Below are positions 29,041 to 37,374 of a stretch of 64,000 nucleotides of DNA, piece after piece (position 1 is the stretch's first letter; each line of letters starts with the position of its first letter). Below the pieces are notes generated by a model. It made no database searches. It saw nothing but the letters and a program-made list of their open reading frames with translations, and was not told where the DNA came from. The position numbers and the translations under genes are program-made. Source of the DNA: ZC4RG20 sp963782445. Lineage in GTDB: Bacteria > Pseudomonadota > Gammaproteobacteria > Steroidobacterales > Rariloculaceae. The stretch covers positions 434,001-498,000 of the forward strand of contig CAWAJM010000001.1 in the NCBI GenBank assembly GCA_963782445.1, in the 5' to 3' direction.

Positions 29041-29746
29041 CCTGGCCATCGTCATCAGCTGCGAACACGGCGGCAACGACGTGCCGCCGCCCTACCGCAC
29101 CCTGTTCGCGGGCGCGGCCGCCGTCCTCGAATCGCACCGCGGCTTCGACGCCGGCGCGCTCGAGGTCGCCGAGGCACTCGCCGCGGCTTGCGGCGCTGCG
29201 CTCGTGAGCGCGACGACGACCCGGCTGCTCGTCGACCTGAACCGCTCCGCCGGCCATGCGCGGCTGCTTTCGGAGTTCACGCGGGGGCTGCCGCCCGAGG
29301 CCAAGCGGACCTTGTTGGCCGAGCACTATGCGCCTTACAGGGAGCGCGTGGAGGCCGTGGTGGCGGCTGCGGCTGCCGGCGGCGCCCGGGTCCTACACGT
29401 CTCCTCGCACAGCTTCACACCCGTGCTCGACGGCCGCGAGCGCATGGCGGACTTGGGCTTGCTCTACGACCCGCGGCGCCCGGGCGAGAGGTCGATCGCG
29501 ACGGCCTGGGCGCGGGATCTCGCCGAAGCGCTGCCGCGCCTGCGCATCCGGCGCAACTATCCCTACCGCGGCGCGGCCGACGGGCTCACGGCCCATCTGC
29601 GGCGCCGGTTTGTGGACGCCGACTACGCAGGCTTCGAGCTCGAGGTCAATCAAGCGCTGGTCGGACGCCCGGGTTGGCCGGAGACGGTCCTCGCGCTCGG
29701 CGAGTCGCTGTGCCGCATGGCGTGCGGGACGGCGGCCTCTCGCTGA
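29033..29746 (+). CDS. N-formylglutamate amidohydrolase-like (FGase) hydrolase
   Basis: About 237 residues from TTG 29033, overlapping the GCS2 stop by eight bases. FGase motifs: LAIVISCEHGGNDVPPPY at the start, DLNRSAGHARL, and VLHVSSHSFTPVL carrying metal-binding histidines. The family hydrolyses N-formylglutamate and related N-acyl amides. As last gene of this operon it may remove a blocking group or reverse the ligase product. No histidine-utilisation genes are adjacent. Confidence 0.85.
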   Translation: MADLAIVISCEHGGNDVPPPYRTLFAGAAAVLESHRGFDAGALEVAEALAAACGAALVSATTTRLLVDLNRSAGHARLLSEFTRGLPPEAKRTLLAEHYAPYRERVEAVVAAAAAGGARVLHVSSHSFTPVLDGRERMADLGLLYDPRRPGERSIATAWARDLAEALPRLRIRRNYPYRGAADGLTAHLRRRFVDADYAGFELEVNQALVGRPGWPETVLALGESLCRMACGTAASR

Positions 29747-29859
29747 CGGCCTGCGCCCGCTTGCGCCCGCGTGGCGGCATCGTCCAAGATGGGCGGATTC
29801 TTTCGTAACCGAGACGAAGTTCCCGTGATCAGAAACGAACGTACGACAAGGCTGCGCCC

Positions 29860-30630
29860 GTGAAATTGGACATCACTCAGGAGACCGAGCTCACGATTGC
29901 CGTGTTCGCGGACTTCGAGAACCTGGCGCTCGGCGCCGAGCAGAGCAACAAGGGCCGTTTCCAAATGGATCTGGTGCTCAAGCGACTGCTGGAGCGCGGC
30001 CGCATCGTCTTCAAGCGCGCCTATTCGGACTGGGCCCGCTTCCACAAATTCACGCGGGAGTTCCACATGCTCGGCTTCGAGATGGTGGATATCCCTCATT
30101 CCTCGGCCAGCGGCAAGAACAGCGCGGACATCCGTATGGTCGTCGACGCGATCGACCTGTGCTATCAGAAGTCGCACATCGACACCTTTGCGCTGCTCAC
30201 GGGCGACAGCGACTTCTCGCCGCTCGTCTCCAAGCTCAAGGAGAACGACAAGCGCGTCATCGGCTGCGGCGTCCGCAGCTCGACGTCGGATCTCCTGGCA
30301 TCGAGCTGCGACGAGTTCGTCTACTACGACGCGCTGATCCAGGAGCCCAAGCGCCCGCGCCGCCGCACCGGCGCCAAGGAGCATTCCGCCAAACAGCAGG
30401 AAGTCTTCGAGCGCCTCACGGCGACGGTCACGTCGCTCGAGGAGGAATACGATCCGCTCTGGGGATCGGTCGTCAAGAAGACTCTGAAGCGTGTATATCC
30501 GGATTTCGCAGAAAGCTACTACGGCTATCGAAATTTCTCGGAATTGCTCGCGGACGCAAACCGCGAGGGCATCATCGAGCTCGAGCAAGGCGAGGCCGGC
30601 AATTTCAAGATCCGCTCTGCTGCCTCCTGA
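29860..30630 (+). CDS. NYN-domain (PIN-like) ribonuclease-type protein with C-terminal OST-HTH/LOTUS-like domain
   Basis: 256 residues from GTG 29860. NYN core: IAVFADFENLA (first metal-binding Asp), SGKNSADIRMVVDAIDL and FALLTGDSDFSPLVSKLKENDKRVIGCG (acidic metal site), the LabA/DUF88 type. After a basic linker (PKRPRRRTGAKEH), residues about 180-256 look like an OST-HTH RNA-binding domain (WGSVVKKTLKRVYPDFAESYYGYRNFSELL). Role in RNA turnover is inferred from the family. A large inverted repeat follows downstream. Confidence 0.87.
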   Translation: MKLDITQETELTIAVFADFENLALGAEQSNKGRFQMDLVLKRLLERGRIVFKRAYSDWARFHKFTREFHMLGFEMVDIPHSSASGKNSADIRMVVDAIDLCYQKSHIDTFALLTGDSDFSPLVSKLKENDKRVIGCGVRSSTSDLLASSCDEFVYYDALIQEPKRPRRRTGAKEHSAKQQEVFERLTATVTSLEEEYDPLWGSVVKKTLKRVYPDFAESYYGYRNFSELLADANREGIIELEQGEAGNFKIRSAAS

Positions 30631-30765
30631 ATAGGGAGTGTCGGGGACGGGGAGAGAAGAGGCGCCTGTCGCCGCTGCGTTTTCGGGCCGCGTTGCAGCG
30701 CGGCCGCACGACTGCCGTCGAACGTCACGGCGACGAAGCCGGTTCCGACCCCCATTCCATAAAAT

Positions 30766-30899
30766 GAGTGTCCGAAGAGGCGCGCGCAGAGGGCCCGTGT
30801 CGGGACGCTGAGCGCCAGGGATGGCGCTCAGCGAGCCCCCAGGGATGGGTTCACGGCGGTCCCGACACGGGCCCTCTGCGCGCGCCTCTTCGGACACTC
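30766..30899. repeat. Perfect 41-base inverted repeat with nested AGGGAT-loop hairpins
   Basis: Arms 30766-30806 and 30859-30899 are exactly complementary over 41 bases, separated by 52 bases. The spacer itself folds: GCTGAGCGCC (30807-30816), loop AGGGAT, GGCGCTCAGC (30823-30832), then an imperfect GAGCCC/GGGTTC hairpin again with an AGGGAT loop. The structure suggests a REP/MITE-like mobile repeat; strong termination after the NYN gene is an alternative. Confidence 0.9.
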
Positions 30900-30960
30900 C
30901 TTAACTTTCTTGTGCGCTGCGTCTCAGCATCCGCCCGCCCCCGGAGGCACACTGTGCGTC

Positions 30961-30974
30961 GGCCAGGGATGGCC
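30961..30974. repeat. Third AGGGAT-loop mini hairpin
   Basis: GGCC-AGGGAT-GGCC, the same loop as in the two hairpins inside the nearby 134-base inverted repeat, 61 bases beyond its right arm. Confidence 0.5.
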
Positions 30975-31018
30975 TCTCCTTCCTGGGGAAACGAGCGATG
31001 CCCGAAGGGTCTACGGTC

Positions 31019-31324
31019 ATGAAAAGCGGCGTCCGCGTGATCCAAGGCACGCCGCGAGCGCCGCTCGAACGTCCCACCCTGTTTCTGCGCATGTGGCGTT
31101 CCGCACCGCCCGGGCAACCGGCGCGCACCCTCGCGGCGCTCGGCATGGCACGCCCGGGCCGCGACGGTTATGTCATCAAGGAGCTCATCGGCGAGATGGA
31201 GCTGGCGCCGGCCGACGCCGTGGAAAAGGCCGTCGCGATCGCGCGGCGCGGGGACGTGACCGAGATCTACGTCAACGCAGATCTCTCCCGGCTGCCGCAA
31301 CCGAAGCTAGCGAGGGCGGGCTGA
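31019..31324 (+). CDS. Small hypothetical protein
   Basis: 101 residues from ATG 31019, with GAAGGG nine bases upstream; ATG 30998 would add seven residues. Sequence MKSGVRVIQGTPRAPLERP, then GMARPGRDGYVIKELIGEMELAPADAVEKAVAIARRGDVTEIYVNADLSRLP. Strong third-position GC and the regular beta-alpha pattern support a real gene. I do not recognise the family. The 3' end overlaps the convergent AlgH-like gene by 53 bases. Confidence 0.6.
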   Translation: MKSGVRVIQGTPRAPLERPTLFLRMWRSAPPGQPARTLAALGMARPGRDGYVIKELIGEMELAPADAVEKAVAIARRGDVTEIYVNADLSRLPQPKLARAG

Positions 31325-32033
31325 GGCCCGGAGCCGCGAAGCCCGGAATCGTAACGGCTGCTGCCGCCGCGCCGGGCGCCGCAGGCGCTCGACGGGTCTG
31401 AAACCCCGGAGCCGCGGCGGAACCCGCGCGGTGGCGGGTGTCGACGACGACTTCCGAGCCCTTGTGCACGATGCGGTCCCAGAGCAGCGCGGGCGCCGTC
31501 GTGAATACGTCTTCGGCCTCGGCGTCCACGACCACCCATTGGCCGGCCGCGATCTCCCGCTGCAGCTGACGGCCTTCCCACTCGGCATGCCCGGCATAGA
31601 GCCGGAGCTGACCCGGCTTGGCTTGCTTCACGAGCGCCGGTATCTGGTCGTCGTCCGCGCCCGCGTAAACATTGCCGAATACGGGCTGGGACTTGAAAAG
31701 CCCTGTGGCGGGATCGCGCATGAGGTAGACGATCTGGCTCGCAGCCACGGGCCCGCCTCGGTAGACCTTGCCGGCGAAGCCCGGCAGCGAGTCGAGGCTT
31801 GGATCGACCTGTTTCGGCTCGACCCAGGTCGGCCGGTTCACGATGACGCCGAGCGTGCCGCCGTCGTCGCTGCGCAGGAGCAGGACGACAGTCTTGGCGA
31901 AGTTCGGATCCTTCATCTCGGGCGAGGCGACGAGAAACTTGCCTTGCGCGGGCGTCTGGGCCGCGCGGACGAAGGGGACGGCGGCAAGCAGCGCGAACGC
32001 GAAGGCCGCGGCGACGATGGGATGCGCTTTCAT
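31272..32033 (-). CDS. YqgE/AlgH-family protein with signal peptide
   Basis: 253 residues from ATG 32033. An unusual N-terminal signal sequence (MKAHPIVAAAFAFALLAAVPFVRA) precedes the DUF179 core: GKFLVASPEMKDPNFAKTVVLLL, GGTLGVIVNRPT, VYRGGPVAASQIVYLM and LRLYAGHAEWEGRQLQREIAAGQWVVV. Typical YqgE/AlgH is cytoplasmic and about 190 residues. This one is probably exported and carries a proline/alanine-rich C-terminal tail of about 50 residues. Function of the family is poorly defined. Confidence 0.85.
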   Translation of the reverse strand: MKAHPIVAAAFAFALLAAVPFVRAAQTPAQGKFLVASPEMKDPNFAKTVVLLLRSDDGGTLGVIVNRPTWVEPKQVDPSLDSLPGFAGKVYRGGPVAASQIVYLMRDPATGLFKSQPVFGNVYAGADDDQIPALVKQAKPGQLRLYAGHAEWEGRQLQREIAAGQWVVVDAEAEDVFTTAPALLWDRIVHKGSEVVVDTRHRAGSAAAPGFQTRRAPAAPGAAAAAVTIPGFAAPGLSPPSLASVAAAGRDLR

Positions 32034-32040
32034 GATCGAA

Positions 32041-32098
32041 TGATAGCGCTTTGGCAGTCGGCGCGCCCGGGTGCTCGGGGCGCGCGCGCACGCTATCA
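32041..32098. promoter_or_regulatory. Inverted repeat between divergent AlgH-like and aguA genes
   Basis: TGATAGCG (32041-32048) and CGCTATCA (32091-32098) form a perfect 8-base inverted repeat. Each arm yields a TATCAT -10-like hexamer reading outward toward the adjacent gene, so it may mark divergent start regions or an operator. No good -35 elements are seen. Confidence 0.3.
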
Positions 32099-33228
32099 TG
32101 GCCGGCTCGACTCCGCTTCGACCGGCGCCCGTGAACACCGAAAGCACCGCTTCCCCCGCTTCCCGAGGTTATCGCATGCCGCCCGAGTGGGCGCCGCACG
32201 AGGCGACCTGGCTCTCGTGGCCCCATAACCGCGAGACGTGGCCGGGCTGCTTCGAAGGCGTTGCGCCTGCCATGGCCCAGGCCGTTGCCGCGCTCGCGCC
32301 GACCGAGCGCGTCTACGTCAACGTGCTCGACGAAGCCCACGAGCACCACGTGCGCCGCCTGCTCGGGGCCGTCGCGCCGGCCGACTCGGTCCGCTACTTC
32401 CGCATTCCGACCAACGACGCCTGGGTGCGCGATCACGGCCCGGTTTTCGTCCTGCGCGGGGCCGAGGCGCCGCGGCTGGCGCTCGATTTCGACTACAACG
32501 CCTGGGGCGGCAAATATCCGCCCTATGATCTGGACCGGCTTGCGGGGGCCCGCATGGCGGCAGCGCTCGGCGCGCCGCGCTTCGCGCCCGGCATCGTGCT
32601 CGAGGGCGGGTCGATCAACGTCAACGGCGCCGGCGCGGTGCTCACGACGGAGCAGTGCCTGCTGAATCCGAACCGCAATCCCGACCTCGGACGGCGCGAC
32701 CTCGAGCGCGTGCTCGAAGAGACGCTCGGCGTCGCGCAAGTGATTTGGCTGGGCGACGGCATCGAGGGCGACGACACGGACGGGCACGTCGACGATCTCA
32801 CGCGCTTCGTCGCCGCGGATACCGTCGTCACGGTCGTCGAGCCGAATCGCGCGGATCCGAATCACGGGCCGCTTGCGGCGAATCTCGAGCGCCTCGCCGA
32901 GGTCCAAGTCGGCGGCCGCGCGTTGCGAATCGTCGAGCTGCCGATGCCCGAGCCGCAGTATCATGGCGGCCAGCGCCTGCCGGCGAGCTACGCGAATTTT
33001 TACGTTGCCAACGAGGTGGTGCTGCTGCCGGTCTTCGGATGCGCCGCCGACGCGCAGGCCGTCGCTGTGCTGGCGGACTGCTTCCCGGGGCGGCGCATCG
33101 CGCCCGTCGATTGCCGCGTGCTCGTGGCCGGCCTGGGCGCGCTGCATTGCCTGACTCAACAGGTCCCGGCCGTGGCCGAGACGGGCGCGCGGCACTCGTC
33201 GTCGGACGTTGCGGGGCGGGAGTCTTGA
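32098..33228 (+). CDS. aguA: Agmatine deiminase
   Basis: 376 residues from ATG 32098, though the conserved part starts at MPPEWAPHEATWLSWPHN (ATG 32176). If the TATCAT at 32094 is a promoter element, the later start is the real one. Guanidino-group-modifying fold: NDAWVRDHGPVF, VLEGGSINVNGAG, DTDGHVDDLTRF and the catalytic cysteine in GLGALHCLTQQVP. Converts agmatine to N-carbamoylputrescine. First gene of the speA/agu group. Confidence 0.92.
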   Translation: MAGSTPLRPAPVNTESTASPASRGYRMPPEWAPHEATWLSWPHNRETWPGCFEGVAPAMAQAVAALAPTERVYVNVLDEAHEHHVRRLLGAVAPADSVRYFRIPTNDAWVRDHGPVFVLRGAEAPRLALDFDYNAWGGKYPPYDLDRLAGARMAAALGAPRFAPGIVLEGGSINVNGAGAVLTTEQCLLNPNRNPDLGRRDLERVLEETLGVAQVIWLGDGIEGDDTDGHVDDLTRFVAADTVVTVVEPNRADPNHGPLAANLERLAEVQVGGRALRIVELPMPEPQYHGGQRLPASYANFYVANEVVLLPVFGCAADAQAVAVLADCFPGRRIAPVDCRVLVAGLGALHCLTQQVPAVAETGARHSSSDVAGRES

Positions 33229-33244
33229 CCGGGGCGCGCACGCG

Positions 33245-33268
33245 GAAAAGGGCTCTGACCCCTTTTTT
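33245..33268. repeat. Single copy of GGGCTCTGACCCC repeat
   Basis: Same core as 20755-20778 and the paired copy at 58110-58161. It lies 16 bases after the aguA stop, between aguA and the deoxyhypusine synthase-like gene. Confidence 0.85.
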
Positions 33269-33334
33269 CGGGGCGCGCTATTTCCTAGGCTTGTAACTTT
33301 TTCGCGGCGCGACCGACGCCTGGAGATCCGCGAC

Positions 33335-34306
33335 ATGGGCCCGATATCCACTTTTCTAGAGCATCATTACCGCCATTTCAACAGCGCGGCCCTCCTCGAC
33401 GCGGCCAAGGCCTATAAGCGGCACGTCGAGTCGGGCGGCAGCATGCTCGTCACGCTCGCGGGCGCCATGAGCACGGCCGAGCTCGGCCTCTCGCTGGCCG
33501 AGATGATCCGTCAGGACAAGGTCGATGCGATCAGTTGCACGGGCGCGAACCTCGAGGAGGACGTCTTCAACCTCGTCGCGCACGATCACTATGTCCGCAT
33601 TCCGAACTACCGGCACCTCTCGCCGGAGCAGGAGGAGGCGCTGCTCGAACAGAACCTGAACCGCGTGACGGATACCTGCATCCCGGAGCACGAGGCGATG
33701 CGCCGCATCGAGCAGGTCATGCTGCGGCGCTGGATGGCCGCCGACGCCGCGGGCGAGCGTTACCTGCCGCATGAGTTCTTCTATGCGGCGCTGAACTCGG
33801 GCGAGCTCGAGTCGGCCTATCAGATCGATCCGAAGGACAGCTGGCTCGTCGCGGCCGCCGAGCGCGACTTGCCGCTATTCGTGCCGGGCTGGGAGGACTC
33901 GACGCTCGGCAACATGTATGCCGGCCACTGCATCTCGGGCAACGTCGAAAACGCGACGACGATCCGCGGCGGCATCGAGTACATGCTCTCGCTGGCCGAG
34001 TGGTACCGGTCGACGGCCGGCGACCGGCCCATCGGCTTCTTCCAGATCGGCGGGGGCATCGCGGGCGATTTCCCAATCTGCGTCGTGCCCATGCTCGAGC
34101 AGGATCTTCAGATCGAGGACGTGCCCCGGTGGGCCTATTTTTGCCAGATCAGCGATTCGACGACGAGCTACGGCTCCTACTCGGGCGCCGTGCCGAACGA
34201 GAAAATCACCTGGGGCAAGCTCTCGGCCGACACGCCGAAATTCATCGTGGAGTCGGACGCGACGATCGTCGCGCCGCTGATGTTCGCCTACGTACTCGGA
34301 CAATGA
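33335..34306 (+). CDS. Deoxyhypusine synthase-family protein (probable homospermidine-type synthase)
   Basis: 323 residues from ATG 33335. Deoxyhypusine synthase landmarks: SGGSMLVTLAGAMSTAELG, AISCTGANLEEDVFN (NAD binding), GGGIAGDFPICV, and EKITWGKLSAD with the lysine that forms the enzyme-aminobutyl intermediate. Bacteria lack eIF5A, and in Anabaena a homologue (SpeY) makes homospermidine from putrescine. Located between aguA and speA, overlapping speA by four bases, it likely consumes polyamines made by the operon. The exact product is inference. Confidence 0.88.
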   Translation: MGPISTFLEHHYRHFNSAALLDAAKAYKRHVESGGSMLVTLAGAMSTAELGLSLAEMIRQDKVDAISCTGANLEEDVFNLVAHDHYVRIPNYRHLSPEQEEALLEQNLNRVTDTCIPEHEAMRRIEQVMLRRWMAADAAGERYLPHEFFYAALNSGELESAYQIDPKDSWLVAAAERDLPLFVPGWEDSTLGNMYAGHCISGNVENATTIRGGIEYMLSLAEWYRSTAGDRPIGFFQIGGGIAGDFPICVVPMLEQDLQIEDVPRWAYFCQISDSTTSYGSYSGAVPNEKITWGKLSADTPKFIVESDATIVAPLMFAYVLGQ

Positions 34307-36291
34307 CGATGTCGTCGCAACCGGATCTCACGCAGCCCATACCCGCCAACGAAGAGTGGACGGCCGAGGACTCGGCCGAGCTCTACCGCATCAATAGCTG
34401 GGGCGAGCCCTTCTTTTTCGTCAACGACAAGGGGCACGTGGCTGTGCGCGCACTCGATGCGGCCGACACGACGATGGACGTGCCGGCCATCGTCGAGGAG
34501 CTGCGCCGGCGCAAGGTGCAGTTTCCGGTGCTGATCCGCTTCCAGGATGTGCTGCGCGCCCAGGTCAAGCGCATCAACGAGGCGTTCCGTGCCGCGATCG
34601 CCGAGTCGGGCTACGAGAACGTGTACCGCGGCATCTATCCGATCAAGGTCAACCAGCTCCATGAGGTCGTCGAGGAGCTGCTCGACGCGGGCCGTCCCTA
34701 CGGCATGGGTCTCGAGTGCGGCTCGAAGGCCGAGCTCATCGCCGCGCTGCCGCAGGTCGAGCACGATACGCTGCTGGTCTGCAACGGGGTCAAGGACCGC
34801 ACGATGCTCTCGCTCATGATCGCGGGCCAGCGCCTCGGCCAGAACGTCGTCCCGGTCGTCGAGAAGTTCTCCGAATTCACGGACCTCAAGAACGTCGCCG
34901 CGAGCCAGGGCGTCCGGCCGAAGCTCGGCGTGCGCGTCCGGCTTCTGACGCGAGGCTCGGGCCGCTGGTCGGAGTCCTCGGGTACGAACTCGAAGTTCGG
35001 GCTCTCCGTCACCGAGCTCGTGAGGCTCGTGCAGGAGCTCGAAGAGACGGGGCTCAAGGACCGGCTCGTGCTGCTGCACTGCCACATCGGCAGCCAGATC
35101 GCCGACATCCAGGTCCTCAAGCAGGCGACGAAGGAGGTTGCGCAGATCTACGCCGCCCTGATCAAGCGAGGCGTGAGCCTAAAATACCTCAACGTCGGCG
35201 GCGGTCTCGGCATCAACTACGACAAGGGGCACTACGAAGAGGACGCGGGCATCAACTACAGCCTGCAGGAGTACGCGAACGCCGTCGTCTTTACGGTCAA
35301 GGAAGTCTGCGACGCGAACGACGTGCCGATGCCGATCCTCGTGACGGAGAGCGGCCGCGCGCTGACAGCGCATCACTCGATGCTTATCGTGCCCGTGCTC
35401 GGCGCGCACCCGAAGGACGACGGCAGCCAGTCGCTCGAGCTGCCGGAGGACCTCGAGGAACCGGTCCGCGCGCTCGCACGCATCCTCGACTACCTGCCGG
35501 CCATCGAGAAGCCCGGCGAGCTGCTCGAGGCCTATCACGACGCCAAGGAGCGGCTCGACGACGTCGCGAGCCTGTTTACGCTGGGCTATCTGACGCTCGA
35601 GCAGCGGGCACTCGCCGAGTCGCTGTACTGGCGCGTCTGCGGCGCGCTGCTCAAGGGCCTCAAGCGCGACGAAGAAGTCGCGCGCTCGGAGGTCATGGAG
35701 CTCGAGGGCGCGCTCACCGATCTGTACCTCTGCGACTTCTCCGTATTTCAGTCGATGCTCGACCACTGGGCCATCGGGCAGCCGTTCCCGATCATGCCGA
35801 TCGCGCGGCTTGGTGAGCAGCCGCGCCGCCGCGGGCTGCTCGTGGACCTGACCTGCGACTCGGACGGTAAGGTCAGCCACTATGTCTCGAGCTATCCGGA
35901 CAACCGCTTTCTGCCCGTGCATCCGCTCCGGGCCGGCGAGTCCTACCATCTCGGCTTCTTTCTCATGGGCGCGTACGAGGACATCGTCGGCGACGCGCAC
36001 AACCTGTTCGGACGCGTCTCCGAGGCCCACGTCTACGCGGACGCCGAGGAGCCCGGCAACTTCTGGATCGAGAAGGTCATCTCGGGCACGGCCATTCAGG
36101 ACATGCTCGCGCAGGTCCAGTACTTCCCCAACGACCTGCACCGCCGCATGAGCGAGCTCGTCCGCGGCAAGATCCAGGCCGGCGTCATCCGCCCGACGCA
36201 GGGTATGGAGATACTCGATCAGTACATGGCCTGCTTCCCGCAGAACACTTATTGCGACCCGCGCGAGGTCGGCCGGGAGGAGAAGGCGTGA
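34303..36291 (+). CDS. speA: Biosynthetic arginine decarboxylase
   Basis: 662 residues, fold-III pyridoxal-phosphate enzyme of the large SpeA type. It begins MTMSSQPDLTQPIP in an ATGA overlap. YRGIYPIKVNQLHEVVEEL carries the PLP lysine; HCHIGSQIADIQ and YLNVGGGLGINYDKG are barrel motifs; LCDFSVFQSMLDHWAIGQPFPIMPI and the C-terminal HNLFGRVSEAHVY are typical. Makes agmatine for AguA. The stop overlaps the next gene's GTG. Confidence 0.95.
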   Translation: MTMSSQPDLTQPIPANEEWTAEDSAELYRINSWGEPFFFVNDKGHVAVRALDAADTTMDVPAIVEELRRRKVQFPVLIRFQDVLRAQVKRINEAFRAAIAESGYENVYRGIYPIKVNQLHEVVEELLDAGRPYGMGLECGSKAELIAALPQVEHDTLLVCNGVKDRTMLSLMIAGQRLGQNVVPVVEKFSEFTDLKNVAASQGVRPKLGVRVRLLTRGSGRWSESSGTNSKFGLSVTELVRLVQELEETGLKDRLVLLHCHIGSQIADIQVLKQATKEVAQIYAALIKRGVSLKYLNVGGGLGINYDKGHYEEDAGINYSLQEYANAVVFTVKEVCDANDVPMPILVTESGRALTAHHSMLIVPVLGAHPKDDGSQSLELPEDLEEPVRALARILDYLPAIEKPGELLEAYHDAKERLDDVASLFTLGYLTLEQRALAESLYWRVCGALLKGLKRDEEVARSEVMELEGALTDLYLCDFSVFQSMLDHWAIGQPFPIMPIARLGEQPRRRGLLVDLTCDSDGKVSHYVSSYPDNRFLPVHPLRAGESYHLGFFLMGAYEDIVGDAHNLFGRVSEAHVYADAEEPGNFWIEKVISGTAIQDMLAQVQYFPNDLHRRMSELVRGKIQAGVIRPTQGMEILDQYMACFPQNTYCDPREVGREEKA

Positions 36292-37289
36292 GTTTTCGGC
36301 ACTCGGGCGATCCGGGGCCGGGCGGCGCGGGGTCCCCCGGCGGCGCCGGCGCCATGCCCGGGAACACCCGCGCAGCCCCGGGCGGCCGTCCGGGCAAGCG
36401 CATGCTCCGTGTCGGCCTCGTGCAAATGGCCATGAGCGAGTCGCCCAACGAGAACCTGACGCGCGCCGAAACTCTGGTCCGCGCGGCGGCCGAGCGCGGC
36501 GCCGAGCTCGTCTGCCTGCCGGAGCTCTTCCGCTCGCGCTATTTCTGCCAGGACGAGGACCCGAAGCACTTCGACCTCGCCGAGCCGGTGCCGGGGCCGA
36601 GTACCGAGCGGCTCGCCGCGCTCTCGGCCGAGCTCGACGTGACGATCGTCGCGAGCCTCTTCGAGCGCCGCGCGCCCGGCCTCTACCACAACACGGCCGC
36701 CGTGCTCGACGGCACGCGGGGGTACGCGGGCAAGTACCGCAAGATGCACATCCCCGACGATCCGAGGTACTACGAGAAGTTCTACTTCACCCCCGGGGAT
36801 CTCGGCTTCAAGTCGTTTCATACGGCGCATGCCGAGCTCGGCGTGCTGGTCTGCTGGGATCAGTGGTACCCGGAGGCCGCCCGCCTCACGGCGTTGCGGG
36901 GCGCGGAGCTTCTGATCTACCCGACGGCCATCGGCTGGCATCCGGAGGAGAAGGCCGAGTACGGCGAGCGCCAGCACGAGGCTTGGGAGACGATGCAGCG
37001 CGCTCACGCGATCGCGAACGGCTGCTTCGTCGTCGCGATCAACCGCGTCGGCTTCGAGCCCGACCCGGCGGGCAGCGGCGGCATCGAATTCTGGGGGCAG
37101 AGTTTCATCGCCGCGCCCGACGGGCGCGTGCTCGTGCGCGGGCCGGCCGACGCCGAGGCGGTGCTCGTCGAGCAGATCGACCTTGCGGACATAGAGACGT
37201 TTCGCGTGGGCTGGCCGTTCTTCCGCGACCGGCGCATCGACGCCTATTCGAGCCTGACGGAGCGCTTCATCGAACCGGGCGGCGAGTAG
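36288..37289 (+). CDS. aguB: N-carbamoylputrescine amidase
   Basis: 333 residues from GTG 36288, preceded by GGGAGGAGAAGG and overlapping the speA stop. This adds a glycine/proline-rich N-terminal leader of about 38 residues before the family start MLRVGLVQMAMSES (ATG 36402). Nitrilase-type Glu-Lys-Cys triad: VCLPELFRSRYF, KYRKMHIPDDP, and Cys189 in LVCWDQWYPEAAR. Hydrolyses N-carbamoylputrescine to putrescine, CO2 and ammonia, completing the arginine-to-putrescine route with SpeA and AguA. Confidence 0.93.
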   Translation: MSFRHSGDPGPGGAGSPGGAGAMPGNTRAAPGGRPGKRMLRVGLVQMAMSESPNENLTRAETLVRAAAERGAELVCLPELFRSRYFCQDEDPKHFDLAEPVPGPSTERLAALSAELDVTIVASLFERRAPGLYHNTAAVLDGTRGYAGKYRKMHIPDDPRYYEKFYFTPGDLGFKSFHTAHAELGVLVCWDQWYPEAARLTALRGAELLIYPTAIGWHPEEKAEYGERQHEAWETMQRAHAIANGCFVVAINRVGFEPDPAGSGGIEFWGQSFIAAPDGRVLVRGPADAEAVLVEQIDLADIETFRVGWPFFRDRRIDAYSSLTERFIEPGGE

Positions 37290-37374
37290 GTCGCGCCGCC
37301 CAGAACGATGGGCGGCGAGCTTCAGGCTCGACGGCGGCCGACGGTTTCCGCCGGCCGCCGGACCGCATGTCCCG

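Larger units (their letters stand above)
30631..31018. other. 388-base intergenic region with repeat element
   Basis: Between the NYN gene and a small hypothetical gene. It holds the 134-base nested inverted repeat at 30766-30899 and a third short AGGGAT hairpin at 30961-30974. Open frames beginning in the palindrome on both strands share the start MSEEARAEGPCRD simply because the arms are complementary. I see no gene here. Confidence 0.75.

Noticed and set aside
30760..31022. ORFs on both strands starting MSEEARAEGPCRD
   Set aside because: The shared start is produced by the two complementary arms of the 41-base palindrome; neither continues into a conserved protein.
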